From Blasia pusilla (taxonomy: Eukaryota > Marchantiophyta > Marchantiopsida > Blasiales), in the NCBI GenBank assembly GCA_050084515.1, contig CM114272.1, positions 40,052,001 through 40,116,000 of the forward strand: a stretch of DNA of 64,000 bases, in the 5' to 3' direction. Below the pieces are notes generated by a model. The model made no database searches. It had not been told where the DNA came from and worked only from the letters and a program-made list of their open reading frames with translations. Both the position numbers and the translations under genes were made by a program. Shown here one piece after another: positions 24,806 to 36,246 of the stretch; positions within the stretch are counted from its first letter, which is position 1; each line of letters opens with the position of its first letter.

Positions 24806-25420
24806 TCATAACTCCCATATACCATTCAAGAGGGTACATCCATCTACAAGAAATTGGTCCACAACATGTATGGGAAGACGGGTCATTGCGTCGAAAAAGG
24901 TCGGTGGAAAATGCATCTCAAGTAAACACAAGGTTATTGCAATGTCTTCATGAAGTTTACTATATTGTGAAGGATCCCAAACCTTTTGTGAAATATTCCT
25001 CATAATCTACTCAGTCTCATGATTATAGTCCTCACTTCGTTGGTCATAAGACCTCTAAGGCAAAAGGGTAGAATCTGTTGGATGAAGATATGATAGTCGT
25101 GAGACTTCATAATTACCCAATGTCTTCCGGACTATATGTTTTTTCAACTCAACGCAATATCCCGTAGGGACCTACAATGATTGAACCCTTCCCAAGAATG
25201 TGACCATTTTAGTAGAGGAGAGAACATAACTCGCCGCAGGCTTCACAAGACTGCCCACCTTGGAAGGATGTGGTTGCAACCATAGATGGGAGCGGATTCT
25301 CCTCATCTCCAAATCCTGTCTGACTTTCACTGTGTCTTTCAAACCTAATATAGTCTTCACAACATTCTCATAAATGTTTTTCTCTACATGCATGACATCC
25401 AAGGTATGTCGAATCAACAA
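24806..25420 (-). pseudogene. CACTA transposase, central and DUF4218-like part
   Basis: From 25420 the frame reads RHTLDVMHVEKNIYENVVKT, then ILGLKDTVKVRQDLE. This is the H-x-D-x-MH-x-EKN stretch that follows the core in CACTA proteins. From 25003 comes LHEDIAITLCLLEMHFPPTF, then FDAMTRLPIHVVDQ, the start of the DUF4218 region. The two are separated by unreadable sequence. Same strand and order as the other CACTA parts. Confidence 0.8.
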
Positions 25421-25440
25421 ATGCTACCGAATATTCATAA

Positions 25441-26781
25441 TTAAGGACCAACCATATGGACTTCATAAAATGAATGAGAAATGTACACAGAGATCAAAAT
25501 AATTATAATTTTGAAATAGGATACTTCCCAGTAAGTTAGGTCAAACAGTACTCCTTTGCGCTTCACTCTAGTCTTCTTGTAAGGGTCCAATGGACCATCT
25601 TCGCGACCCCCACTTTCATCATATTCTTCTTTCTCTTTTGCCCAATCCAAAATTTCTTTTGCTGTTGTCTGAGGTGTAGGTGATCTATGCTCGACCCCTC
25701 CATTGAAGAGCGGCCCATACTTACGCCCCCTCCAATAATGACCTCTTTTAAGATGTTGACGATGACCCCCAAAAATATGTTTTCCACATTCTTTTGAAAA
25801 ATCAGAATCAACATTTGGCCCACATCTGGTACAAGCCAGCTTACCACCATGACTTTGTCCTGTTATTAATCCATAAGCAGGATAGTCGTTAATGGTCCAT
25901 GAAATGAGGGCTCTAAAATTAAACTTAGTATGGCCATTTAATTGTCTGATGTTATGGAAATCAACACCGGTCCACAATTGTTGAAACTCCTCAACAAGTG
26001 GGGCCATGAAGGTGTCGATGTTTTCTCCAGTCACGCTCTCTTTTCCATGTATGATCAGGACCAATTGGATAAAAAACTTCTTTGTTTGTAACCATGGAGG
26101 TAAGTTGTAATTCACTAGCAACACAAGCCAAGCTGACCATGGACTTGCCTTGTTAGAAAAAGGGTTCACCCCATCCAAAGCTAAGCCAAACCGACAATTT
26201 TGCTTCTCCTTCTGAAAGTCAAGATAGACTTGGTCTACATGCTTCCATACCTTAGAATCTCATGTATGTCTTACTAACCCATCTTGCCTTAAGTTTTCGG
26301 GGGTCCAAGTCATCAATTCAGACAAGGCAGAAGATTTGAACATACACTGTAACCTAGGAATAATAGGGAAATAACGTAGAATCTTGCAAGGTACAAATGA
26401 TCTACCAACTTGTTTATATCTGTTTCCAAAACACTTTGTGCATTGATCATGAGCATGTAAGTCATCACGGAATAATACACACCCACGGGGACATGCATGG
26501 ATTGTATTGTAACTCAATCCCAACTTCCCCACAAGCCTCTTGGCTATATATTGACTTCGTGGTACGATGTTACCAAGAGGCAACACATGCCTTCCCAATA
26601 GCTTTAAGATTTCATCTACAAAGATTTTGGGTACATTATGGGACCCAGAAATATTAAATATATGCATCACAAATGCCAGCATTGACACTTTTACACCAGG
26701 ATATAAAGGCTTACAAGTGTTGGCCATCTCTTCATAACCTGCAAGCCTTGAGTTATCATTTGTAGTGTGATGATCATGCAT
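25441..26781 (-). pseudogene. CACTA transposase core (Transposase_21 type)
   Basis: Hallmark blocks read from 26781 downward: SYNTIHACPRGCVLFRDD, DQCTKCFGNRYKQVGRSFV, PCKILRYFPIIPRLQCMF. After a gap comes MDGVNPFSNKASPWSAWLV, then LPPWLQTKKFFIQLVLIIHG and TINDYPAYGLITGQSHGGKL. ACTRCGPNVDS and the GHRQHLKRGHYWR block end it. This matches the core of plant En/Spm transposases over about 400 residues. The expected DGV motif is present. A stop or intron near 26260 breaks the frame. Confidence 0.9.
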
Positions 26782-26873
26782 ATCACCTAGGTTGGTAGGA
26801 TTATGTCTTCTTCATCCAACCTTGCTTCCCCTTCATGAAGCTCATCATATTGTGAAAATAGGTCATTCAGCAT

Positions 26874-27289
26874 TTATTGGACATCTACTTCGTTATCTAT
26901 GCCTTTTTGTTGTACATGAGAGGCCTTAGGATATGAAAACCCCTCTGAGCAACACTCTTGCCCTTCTACAATAGATTTAATGATTGTGGCTTCATGATGC
27001 CTACTCTCATAATCATCTTGGGTGAACCATTCCTCATCAGAGGTATCAAACTCTTCTCTATCTTTCCAAATCCTACAAAGAGGAAAGCGATGGTTTTTTC
27101 GCAAGTGCTCTTCCACCTTAGTGAAGGAAGCACTTTTTTCCCTTTGCATAAATTACATGGACATTTAACACGTTTCAATCCTTCCCTTCTTGCCCTATCT
27201 TGCTCTCGACGCCATAATTTTAAGTCGTGTCTTGCGATTCTATCAAGGTGGGTGAGAGGTAGAAAAGTCTTGCTAGATGGATGGCTCAT
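26874..27289 (-). pseudogene. CACTA transposase N-terminal region
   Basis: The minus strand starts with MSHPSSKTFLPLTHLDRIAR near 27289. It continues with VKCPCNLCKGKKVLPS, and in another frame VEEHLRKNHRFPLCRIWKD. The CPC-x2-C cluster followed by HL-x4-H is the pattern of the transposase-associated zinc-binding domain at the start of plant CACTA proteins. An acidic stretch (EEFDTSDEEWFTQDDYESRH) follows. A frameshift near 27120 separates the two halves. Confidence 0.75.
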
Positions 27290-27297
27290 TTTGGCAG

Positions 27298-27825
27298 GCG
27301 CTTGCTAGAGTATATTGAGACCCCTCTACCAACTTGTAAGAAAATCAAGGTTTAAGATCCGATGAACTTGACTATAGAAAGATGTGACCTTGGCCTAAAC
27401 CTTCTTTACAATAAAACATGAATTGCACCTTAATCAAGTTGTTTACTCCTTCAGTCCTAGATTGACTTCCGCCCAATTTTTACCTCAATTCTATATTTCC
27501 CACCCACGCCTTCCGCCCGGTTTTCACCTCAATTCTACATTTCCCACCACATTGCAAAAGAAATAGTTAGTTGAATTAACATGTGCTTGCTACAAAATAT
27601 TGAGGCCCCTATTCCAACTTGTAAGAAAATCAGAGTTTCAGATTTGATGAACTTAACTGTAGATAGATCTGCCATTGGCCAAAATCGTCTCCACAAGAAA
27701 ACATGAATTACACCTTAATCAAGTTGCTTACTCCTTCACTCCTAGATTGACTTCCGCCCAATTTTTACCTCAATTCTATATTTCCCACCACATTGCAAAA
27801 CATCCAATTAGTTGAATTAATACAA
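27298..27825. repeat. 285-bp tandem duplication in the CACTA leader
   Basis: Two units start at about 27298 (GCGCTTGCTAGAGTATATTG) and 27583 (GTGCTTGCTACAAAATATTG). They share long blocks such as CAACTTGTAAGAAAATCA and CCTAGATTGACTTCCGCCCA. The first unit has an extra inner copy of about 50 bp (TTCCGCCC to ACATTTCCCACC). The first unit begins just upstream of the CACTA N-terminal coding segment on the minus strand. Confidence 0.85.
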
Positions 27826-27829
27826 CAAA

Positions 27830-28252
27830 GATACTTATCATACAATATACACATCTATCATGTATTAAGGATTGAGATTCATATTGATGTATAGGGTTTC
27901 TAACAATAGTACTCTGTGCCATACAAACATAAAGTGAACCTCAAGTACAACATTCGAGTTGTTGGGACACACATATTACTTCTCACTCCCACTCCCACAG
28001 CTTTGCTTGAAGTGACAGACAACTTGAGCTTGCCAACTATGTGCCAACTATTTGACTAAAAGAATAATGTCAAAGCCTAGTCATTATGGAACTTCACTTA
28101 CAAAAATATTTGAAGGGAGAAGGGACTTGATCATAATATCATCTATCATGGCTTTTTTTCCTACCTATAAGTAGCATAAACTCACAACTACATAGTATTA
28201 TCATCACTAGGATCTGATCCTTAAATGGTTTTCTGTCGTAGCCTTGCAATAG

Positions 28253-28350
<98 letters not shown>

Positions 28351-30180
28351 TTAGGCAATAACTCTAGGCTTTTTTAATGTGGATAACAATTATGGTGCTA
28401 CCTTGTAATGCTCAAATGCATGTAGTGAAAGAACTCTAAGTCACAAAGTCTAAATCTTTTGAGCTCTTGCTCATTCCAAACACCCTAATAGAAGCATTCA
28501 TGTTCGATTTTTACTAGTGAATCGAGGAATCACTGGAGTATAATAATGTTATGATCAAGGTGATTATCTTGTTTTGATCATCCTTCCTAAAATACTGTCA
28601 TATCTTCATAGTTGCCTTGGTCGTAACAATTTCTAGTGATGAAGCTTTGGAAGCATTGAGCCAAGTCTAGAATTAAGTTCATACTTGAAATTTCAAGTAT
28701 ATAGTTGACTCTAGAAACTCTGCCCTGCATCAGAGGATAAAGTGGAACGTGAAGGGAGAAAGTGGAAGAAAGTATATTATCTACAACCCACAGGCATTCG
28801 ACACATTCATACCCTATCAAATCAAAGATTTTTTCCGACCCAGGTCACAACATCACTGAACCGAGCATGATCACCAAGAAGTGCTAGCATGTCCAATGCA
28901 TCCACTTGGAAACAAACCACTGTTCTTAGTATTTTTCAAGACTTAAAAACCATTGTACTTCAATCACAATACTTATAGCACCAAAGCATGCCAACTCAAA
29001 CAAGATAAGTGGTCACAAGAGAAGTCAGTGCTTTCCTAAGAAGCTAACTGTTCCAAATGTTCAACTCTGACAACCTCACATTGATAAATGAATTCAACAA
29101 TTTGATCTTGCTTCTCACAGGGTATGTACTAACTTACAATCAGAGCAAGGCCATAGGAAGAGATCAAGAAAGTCAAATCTCATGCTCCCATGATAGTTGT
29201 GATTGAAAAGATGGGGCTGGGTCTTCAAATGTATGAAGGAACTAACTCTTTCAGAGCGGGCTCTAGAAGAATTCCAAGAAGTCCATGGTAGAATTCTCAT
29301 GGTAGCTGCAATAAAAAAGATAGATCTCTTCATTGTCCAATACTCATGAAAATTGGAATGGGGAATAGCCACATAACATCGTCGAGAATGCTAAAACCTC
29401 TCATCTTTAATTTTGAGCCAATCTAATAATAGACTTTTGGGCTGAACACTCAAAGTCTTTCTATGAACAACATAGTTCCATGTATCATCATTCTCATATC
29501 CTATCCTAAACAGAGAAAAAAAAAACAAAAGTTAGAGTCAAGAAGATCTTATCTATGAACACACATCAGCAGTCCATTGGCGTCGACTACACTTATAATC
29601 ATCAAGAAGGTTCTCGTTGTTACTTGGACGTACATCTTTGGCTGTAAATCCCCTATCTTCAAAACGTGTTATGAGGTTGATTTGCTGTGAGATAATTAAT
29701 CTTGAATTAATGTAATAGGATTCATCATTTTACAATGATGAAGCATCTTTCTGCATCCCTAGAACTGACCATGAGTGTTGTAGTAGGACAACACTCAATA
29801 TATTACACCAAACCCCTCAACTTTATTTGCTGAAAATATAAACAAACAAATTTGATAACCTGAACTTCATCCAATCTCTAGCACAATCGAATGAGACAGC
29901 TCGATCAACGAACAACATTTACTGCAACTACATCATTAGAAGATGGTTCAAGGTCTAGATCGTATCAATGATCTCAATTTATGTACAAGCTGTGGTAAAG
30001 GCAAGCTCATCATGCAACATATGGCAAGAGATGGACAAGATCTTCTTGTGCAATAAGCTCTAGATCTAATTTACAGTGATCTGGAAGGACCAATGTAGAT
30101 TCCTAATATTGGAAATGCTACTATTTCTGTATCTTTCTTTATCAATAAACAAAGAAATCCTTTGTCTACATCCTTCATAA
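27830..30180. other. No recognisable gene, contains (AG)45
   Basis: AT-rich sequence without readable protein motifs. A perfect (AG)45 tract lies at 28256-28345. The 1.85 kb between this tract and the (AG)90 tract at 30201 has no protein I can identify in any frame; short open stretches at 28587-28820 and 29115-29372 have no known motif. Confidence 0.6.
28256..28345. repeat. (AG)45 microsatellite
   Basis: 90 bp of perfect AG on the plus strand, after AGATC and before TACATTTAGG. Confidence 0.97.
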
Positions 30181-30667
<487 letters not shown>

Positions 30668-30672
30668 TCGGA

Positions 30673-31973
30673 TGTGTTTAGCCGTGTGTAATGTACAAGT
30701 GATTTTAAAATGGATCTTTTTACAGTATTTTAATGAGTTTGATCCCCAAGAGGATCACGATTATGTGAAAAGAGAGGTCAAGATGTCGTTTATCTTGCAA
30801 TAGTTGTAATTAAGTGTGTATAATTCAGATTCAATGACTTATCAATGTCTTCAGAGCTCTCTTAGTACCAAGATTTCTTTCTTTGATTCTCTCTAGTGGA
30901 GTTGAAATCAAGCTCAGGTATATCTTCACTCAACATCAAAGAACTTCACAAAGACCTCAACAAGAAGCTGGCTTCTCCTACTTTCGAAACTCAATCCGTC
31001 TAGGCAGGCTACTCTTTGTTGAACAGTTTTCTTACAACTCCGTGTTGATTATTCTAATGAAAAAAGTGTTCTCCTGATTCATTCTTCACTCTATAGATCC
31101 AATAAGAATACTCAAACATATGCATCGCATAGCAGAATGAAGGAATGAGTGCTTTACTACTCCATCAAGAATGAGAAAGCTTCAAAGTGTATACAAGTGT
31201 GAGAGGGTACTACTCTCTTGCTCGGACCATTCCTACAACATACGGACTTCGTGAAAGAATGATGAGGATAGTTACTTTCATGCTTCTTAAATATTCTCCG
31301 AAGTAAGAGTGGTTCTAAGGATTCGAAGCGTTCTTGAGGAATATGGTGTCTCTTCAACATTTGTAACTACCTAGATCTATGGTGCTCTTTTCTTTTCCTA
31401 TGATCCCTGTGAATCCGCTGATTGTAACTGTCCTAACTTTCAATTTGATACAAAAAGTCGTGCCTCTTCCTAGTCTAACTGTTCTAACGGTGTGCCGCTT
31501 GAAATCACTTCGAGTCTTAGCTTCGCTTCGCTGCAAAGTCTTGACCTCTTTTGCTTCCCTTGAAGACGAAGCTCTTTCTCCTGATATGAAGACGAAGTGC
31601 TCCATTCTTCGCTCTTATTCCAGGTGCTTTGTTCTTCGTGCTTCGTTCAAGAGCGGAGTACTTCTTCCTCTTCTTCTTCATCGTGCTTTGTTCAAGAGCG
31701 AAGCACTTCATAAACAGGTTCTTAATAAGGCTTTGTTGTCTTTTCCAAGCTTCGCTCTTAGTATTTAGACTTCGTTGCTGCATTTCCATCTCCTCTAAGG
31801 CAAATCCTTGATTATCTACCTCTCTACCTTGTCCTAGGAGCTTCGTGATTTCTTTTAATATTACTCATTCTTCTACTACACAAACATAATATCCAAAATC
31901 GTTATGTATACACAAGTTTTTATCGAATAAAAAAGCTCTAAATCTTCAAAAGTACAAAATTGCGGGTATCACA
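30673..31973. mobile_element. Putative solo LTR inside LINE-A
   Basis: An insertion separates the linker (ALKRKDGGIVTT) from the RT start (VLENHYKELG) of LINE-A. It begins TGTGTTTAGCCG and ends GCGGGTATCACA, so it has TG...CA ends. Direct flanks (TCGGA and CCGTG) do not match, so target duplications are lost or the ends are a few bases off. It contains a CTTCG-rich part (31485-31850) and AT-rich ends, with no coding motif. Confidence 0.55.
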
Positions 31974-32076
31974 CCGTGGTCACTATTCCACCATCTTTTC
32001 TCTTCAAGGCCTTTACGTCATTTTTGTCCCTGGCCTTGCTCAATTTCTGCACTTCCATCCAGAACTTTTTCTGATT

Positions 32077-33771
32077 CTAAGTGAAATTCTCATTGATGGA
32101 TGAGTATGTTGCTTGGTTCAATTTCTTCTTGTGCATGCGCACGAGAAGACGGGTTTCCTTGCGTAGGGCCACATACTCTGCCCACAAGGATGCATCGTCC
32201 CTGGCTTTGGCACTTGTTACATACGCTTCCCTTCGTTTGGCAATGGCTGCCTTGAGTTCCAAGGACCACCATTTCATGGCTCTGCCGCATATTATCAATT
32301 TCTTGCCGACAAAAATCTCGGCGGCATCTGTCACTCCACGCTCCGACCATGCCAACACCATGTCCACAGTTGTTCTTGTGAACCCAAAGGTCTTAACGGT
32401 ATATGCAATGAAAGTGTCAAATGCCAAGAGATTTTCTCCCAGCTTGCCAATGTACACCTTCTTGTTGCCTTCATCTTGGAAGTCCTCTATCCCCCATTTC
32501 TTGATCACTCTCTTCATTGGTTTGGTTGAGCATTTTAGCCTTTGCTGCAACTCTGTCCAAACCAATGAATGATATGATCTTCCAATGTCTGTCGCATCTA
32601 TTGTGATCTTCCCACTGCGTGTGTAGAGTTCCTCATTCACAACTATGTACTCCAAAATGGAACTTTCATTCTCCTTAAAGTTGACCCTAGTCCAAGCTGG
32701 GGAACCCACCTTATGCCTATCATTCAGTGCCATCAATTGAAGTTCCCTCAACATCATGATCAGCCGTGTGCCATTGCCATTCACTCTCATATCTCCAAAC
32801 ATCCCGATCTCGGCTTGGGAATCGGTGCCTTGCCCCACCCAGCTATTGAAGTCTCCCAGCAAGACTGTGTTTCCCTTTGTCTGGAACCCAAGGCAATCCG
32901 TTTTCACACTATCAAAAGTTGCCTATGTTACAATAGCAGATTCACTGTTTGTAAGCATGTAAATACATCCAATATACATATCCCGCGAGTTGCACTGTGC
33001 TCAGACTTTGACCCATATGCTGTGTTCATACTCGAGCCTTGTGTTGATGATCTCACACCTGTCCACCATGAAGCCTTTGATGAAGAACCTGACATCCTTC
33101 ATACATTTGTTGTTGTTCGCATGGGTGTTGCACATCTTTCCAAACCATGCATAGTGTGGTACATGGGGTATCTCCATTAACGTGGTTTCCCAAGTTTCCT
33201 GACCACCGCATATATGTATTTGATTTTTCAGCAAAACTTCAGCAACCTCCAGCTGCTTCATTGCATGGGTCAGTCCACAGAAGTTCCAGGTACCCAAACG
33301 AAGACCTGTCACTAAGTGGCTTGGGGGTCGGCGGGCATGCTTTTGGCGTAGGTGTGGCTGCTTGCAACATGGAACCTCTTCATGTGTAGGCTCTTCATCG
33401 CTGGTTCCTTGGAGAGCACTAAAGATATTCGGTGTGTAGATCACCAACGGTTTTGTGGAGATGGGCCTTTCCTTCAAGTTGGAACCACCCTCGACTAGCA
33501 TAGCCCTCCAGTTGCAGGCACGTCTCAGCTCTTGAGACACCTGGTTTTTATGGCAAGCCAAGTATTGGCCTCCTCTGCCCTTGATGGACGCCTTGAAGAT
33601 GCGTTGACGGCCATTCATCATCCGAGCAACTTCAGCACTAGCCAGGAATTCAAAGCCCAAAGCTGCGCACATGATCTTAAATGAGACGAAGTCTATTGTG
33701 GGACGTATACCGAGAATGATCATGTGGAACCATGGTCTTCTCCTAAAGACCAGATTGAATTCTCTGCCCAC
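32077..33771 (-). pseudogene. LINE-A endonuclease domain and linker
   Basis: From 33771 a basic N-terminal segment precedes LRLGTWNFCGLTHAMKQLEV and AEVLLKNQIHICGGQETWE, the start of an EEP/APE endonuclease with the catalytic Asn and Glu positions visible. Then RDMYIGCIYMLTNSES, TVLLGDFNSWVG (the GDFN box) and ESSILEYIVVNEEL follow. DATDIGRSYHSLVWTEL is the final box, usually SDH; the Asp is replaced by Tyr here, and the preceding IIDY-type Asp reads Glu. The linker (32500-32077) is rich in Lys, Arg and Ala. Two in-frame stops are present. The copy cannot encode an active nuclease. Confidence 0.85.
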
Positions 33772-34208
33772 ATCCGAACTGTAGGGGGCCTTTGATCATC
33801 TCACATAAACATGGCGGTATTCCCCGCCCAGCTTGGGGATGCTGAGCTTTGGTATGCGCCTTTGATAGCTGAACTGATACTCCTCACAAGCTTGGGAGGA
33901 CGGAGATATATTGGGCTCAAGGCCGCTGATTATATGTAGAGGTTTGGCAAACAACTGATTTAGGATCTGGGGAGAATGTTTAAGCTCCCAGCCCGAGAGT
34001 CCAGACAAGGTCTCGCTGTCCTATTTGTGCGGAGGGGTGGCCTCTAAGCGACAGGGTGCCCAAAGAGAGCCCGCTTGTTACCCCCAGAGATCATCACTAC
34101 GTGCCAAGGTGAACAGTCCTGGCATTAAGCTGCAGAGGAGGGCCCGTGAATCCAGCTTCAAAAGAAGGAGAGGTCTCCATTTCTCCAACTAAGTCCATTG
34201 GACACCTT

Positions 34209-34232
34209 ACTTGTGGCACAATTGCCACAAGT
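34209..34232. repeat. Hairpin, 10-bp arms, in the LINE-A leader
   Basis: ACTTGTGGCA, loop CAAT, TGCCACAAGT: perfect arms with a 4-base loop. It lies in the untranslated leader of LINE-A, so the RNA of the element would fold here. Confidence 0.75.
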
Positions 34233-34462
34233 CACATGGATTATAAGACACACTAATCCACACCTACCAACCAAGGGAATGACATCGCAAGCTCACTACA
34301 GGTTCCAACTACAGCAATGGGCAACTTGATAGAGAGTATTGCTATATTGCTTGCACGCAATTCACTCATTATAAGCTACCCAGGAGCAGTGCTTTAGAAC
34401 ATGTCGTCCCAACATACCAAGCCTGTCGGGACTTGTAGTTTTGGGGTTTAAACTCAACCAGG

Positions 34463-34583
<121 letters not shown>

Positions 34584-35038
34584 TACCTATTCCTTATTGA
34601 ACCAACCTTGGTGGAGGTAGGATGTAAATCACCTCTTCTTCCTACTTCGTGCTCTCTTGTTGCTCGAACATCAAAACCTCATGAATTGCAATGTGAACGT
34701 AGAGCCCTAAACGTAGAGCACACGACTCGGTTTAAGGCTCACTTACTCGTTCTTTCCTCTAGCAGGTTCAACTCGAGACGCTAGACATTCTAGTGAAGAG
34801 TTCGATTAGGTCAAAGAATTGACGCGCGGGGTTTGGAGCTCTTCACGCGCGAAATGCATTTTGGTTTGCATCTGGCGCGTGATACTTGATTACAAAGTAT
34901 TGGACATGTATTCATGTCTAATGCTTACATGCCATGTCACCATCCTATTTCTTGCCATATAAGCCTATCCAGTATTTAATGACTTAAGTCATTTATATCC
35001 GACTTGAAGCTCTGGAATATAGTTCCAAGTATTACTCA

Positions 35039-35170
35039 TGAGTCATACTCTTTCATTAACTAATGACTCATTATGATTAAAAAAAATTTAATGACTTAGT
35101 GAGTCATTCTTGTAATCATATAAGTCATCGTTCAGTCACTTAAATGTATGAGTCAAACAGACTTGAGTCA
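35039..35170. promoter_or_regulatory. Cluster of five TGA(G/C)TCA motifs
   Basis: TGAGTCA or TGACTCA occurs at 35039-35045, 35064-35070, 35100-35106, 35149-35155 and 35164-35170. This is the GCN4/AP-1-type site bound by bZIP factors in general. The cluster lies about 1.1 kb upstream of the CIA30 start codon, in AT-rich sequence that may be an old LTR. Whether it regulates the gene is unknown. Confidence 0.45.
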
Positions 35171-35559
35171 TAAAAATGGCACTTTTCTTCTAGTGTTACG
35201 TAATCGTGCACTGGAGGCCAAATCTTTGTGACAGAGGATTCAACCCATCACACCCCTCAAAGATGAAGCTATTCATAAACACGTCCATCTCCAAGGATGT
35301 GCAGCCTTGGGTAGCTAAGACGACCAATTGAAATTCTGTAGGGCCAGGCAGGTAGAGGTCACCCTCACGTTGAGACCTAGATATGAAATCCTCAAATTTG
35401 TTGCAAAATCAGCATGTGTTGGAGCAATTGAGGGGTAGCGCCAATCTCTCCAATAGGATCGACCACAGTGGGCTGTGTCCTCTTGATGGCAGAGTTCCCG
35501 CAGGAATCTCGTTTTGGGTTGCTCCTCTCTACGGCGACTCACTAAACGCCTTGTGTCTT

Positions 35560-36246
35560 CTGCTGGAATTATAAGCTGGCCGATTTGAATTTCAAATCGC
35601 TCATGTATGCCATACCATCGACCTTACCATCCACATACCATTCACATAGGTCTCGGATATCCGAGAGCGTCCCCGAGCAGAACGGTTGCCGGGAGAACCT
35701 TACCGTGGGGCGGGGGTAGGGCATTCCGATTCCGATCCGGGGAAGGGTTTGGGGACCCGTCACTCGAACCCGGGGGGACAAGGGGGAGAATAACTGCTCT
35801 GTATTCTCACACTATGGTGAGCGCTGTGCGATAGGGAGAAAAGAGTCATAAAGAACGGGAAGAGGAGGTAATGCGAGGAGATTGGCCGATTAGAGAAGGC
35901 TCTTGCTATCGGAGCGGAAAGGAGTGTCCGGATTTCTCTGCGCTTGAGTGTGGAGGAGTCTGGTGATGCTTCGACTATTGCTCCAGTCGTCTCTGCAGGC
36001 AACTCGCCGTGGTGGATACCGTGCCTCGTAGTCGAATAAGTGAATTTGATTTTCTTGTGCATCCAACACTATGGGATCTGCTTATTTTGCATCATGTTTT
36101 TTTTTTCACGGTCTTTGGGACTCTATGTGCTGAAATGGAATATGACTACGCCGAGCTGCATGGTTTCACAGGATCCGATTTTATTCGTTAATTCATGGAT
36201 TTTTCCGTGATCGAATCTCATGAAGACGGGCGTTTAGGTTCCATTC
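35560..36246 (+). promoter_or_regulatory. CIA30 upstream region and 5' leader
   Basis: GC-richer sequence (GGGGCGGGGGTAGGG near 35706, CGAACCCGGGGGGAC near 35765) turns into AT-richer leader toward 36100. An in-frame TAG at 36235 sits just before the first ATG at 36247, which fixes the start. I see no obvious TATA box at a safe distance. No protein-coding exon is recognised here. Confidence 0.4.

Larger units (their letters stand above)
23575..27830 (-). mobile_element. CACTA (En/Spm-type) DNA transposon
   Basis: The minus strand carries the plant CACTA transposase domain series in order: an N-terminal transposase-associated region, the Transposase_21-type core, a DUF4218-like part and a DUF4216-like part. 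A 285-bp tandem duplication lies just upstream of the first coding segment (27298-27825). Frames are broken between domains, some perhaps by introns. I did not find the CACTA termini or 3-bp target duplications, so the limits are those of recognisable sequence. Confidence 0.85.

Noticed and set aside
36009-36191. Upstream plus-strand 60-codon ORF before CIA30
   Set aside because: It ends before the CIA30 start, lies in leader-like sequence and has no family similarity. An in-frame TAG at 36235 separates any upstream reading from the CIA30 ATG.
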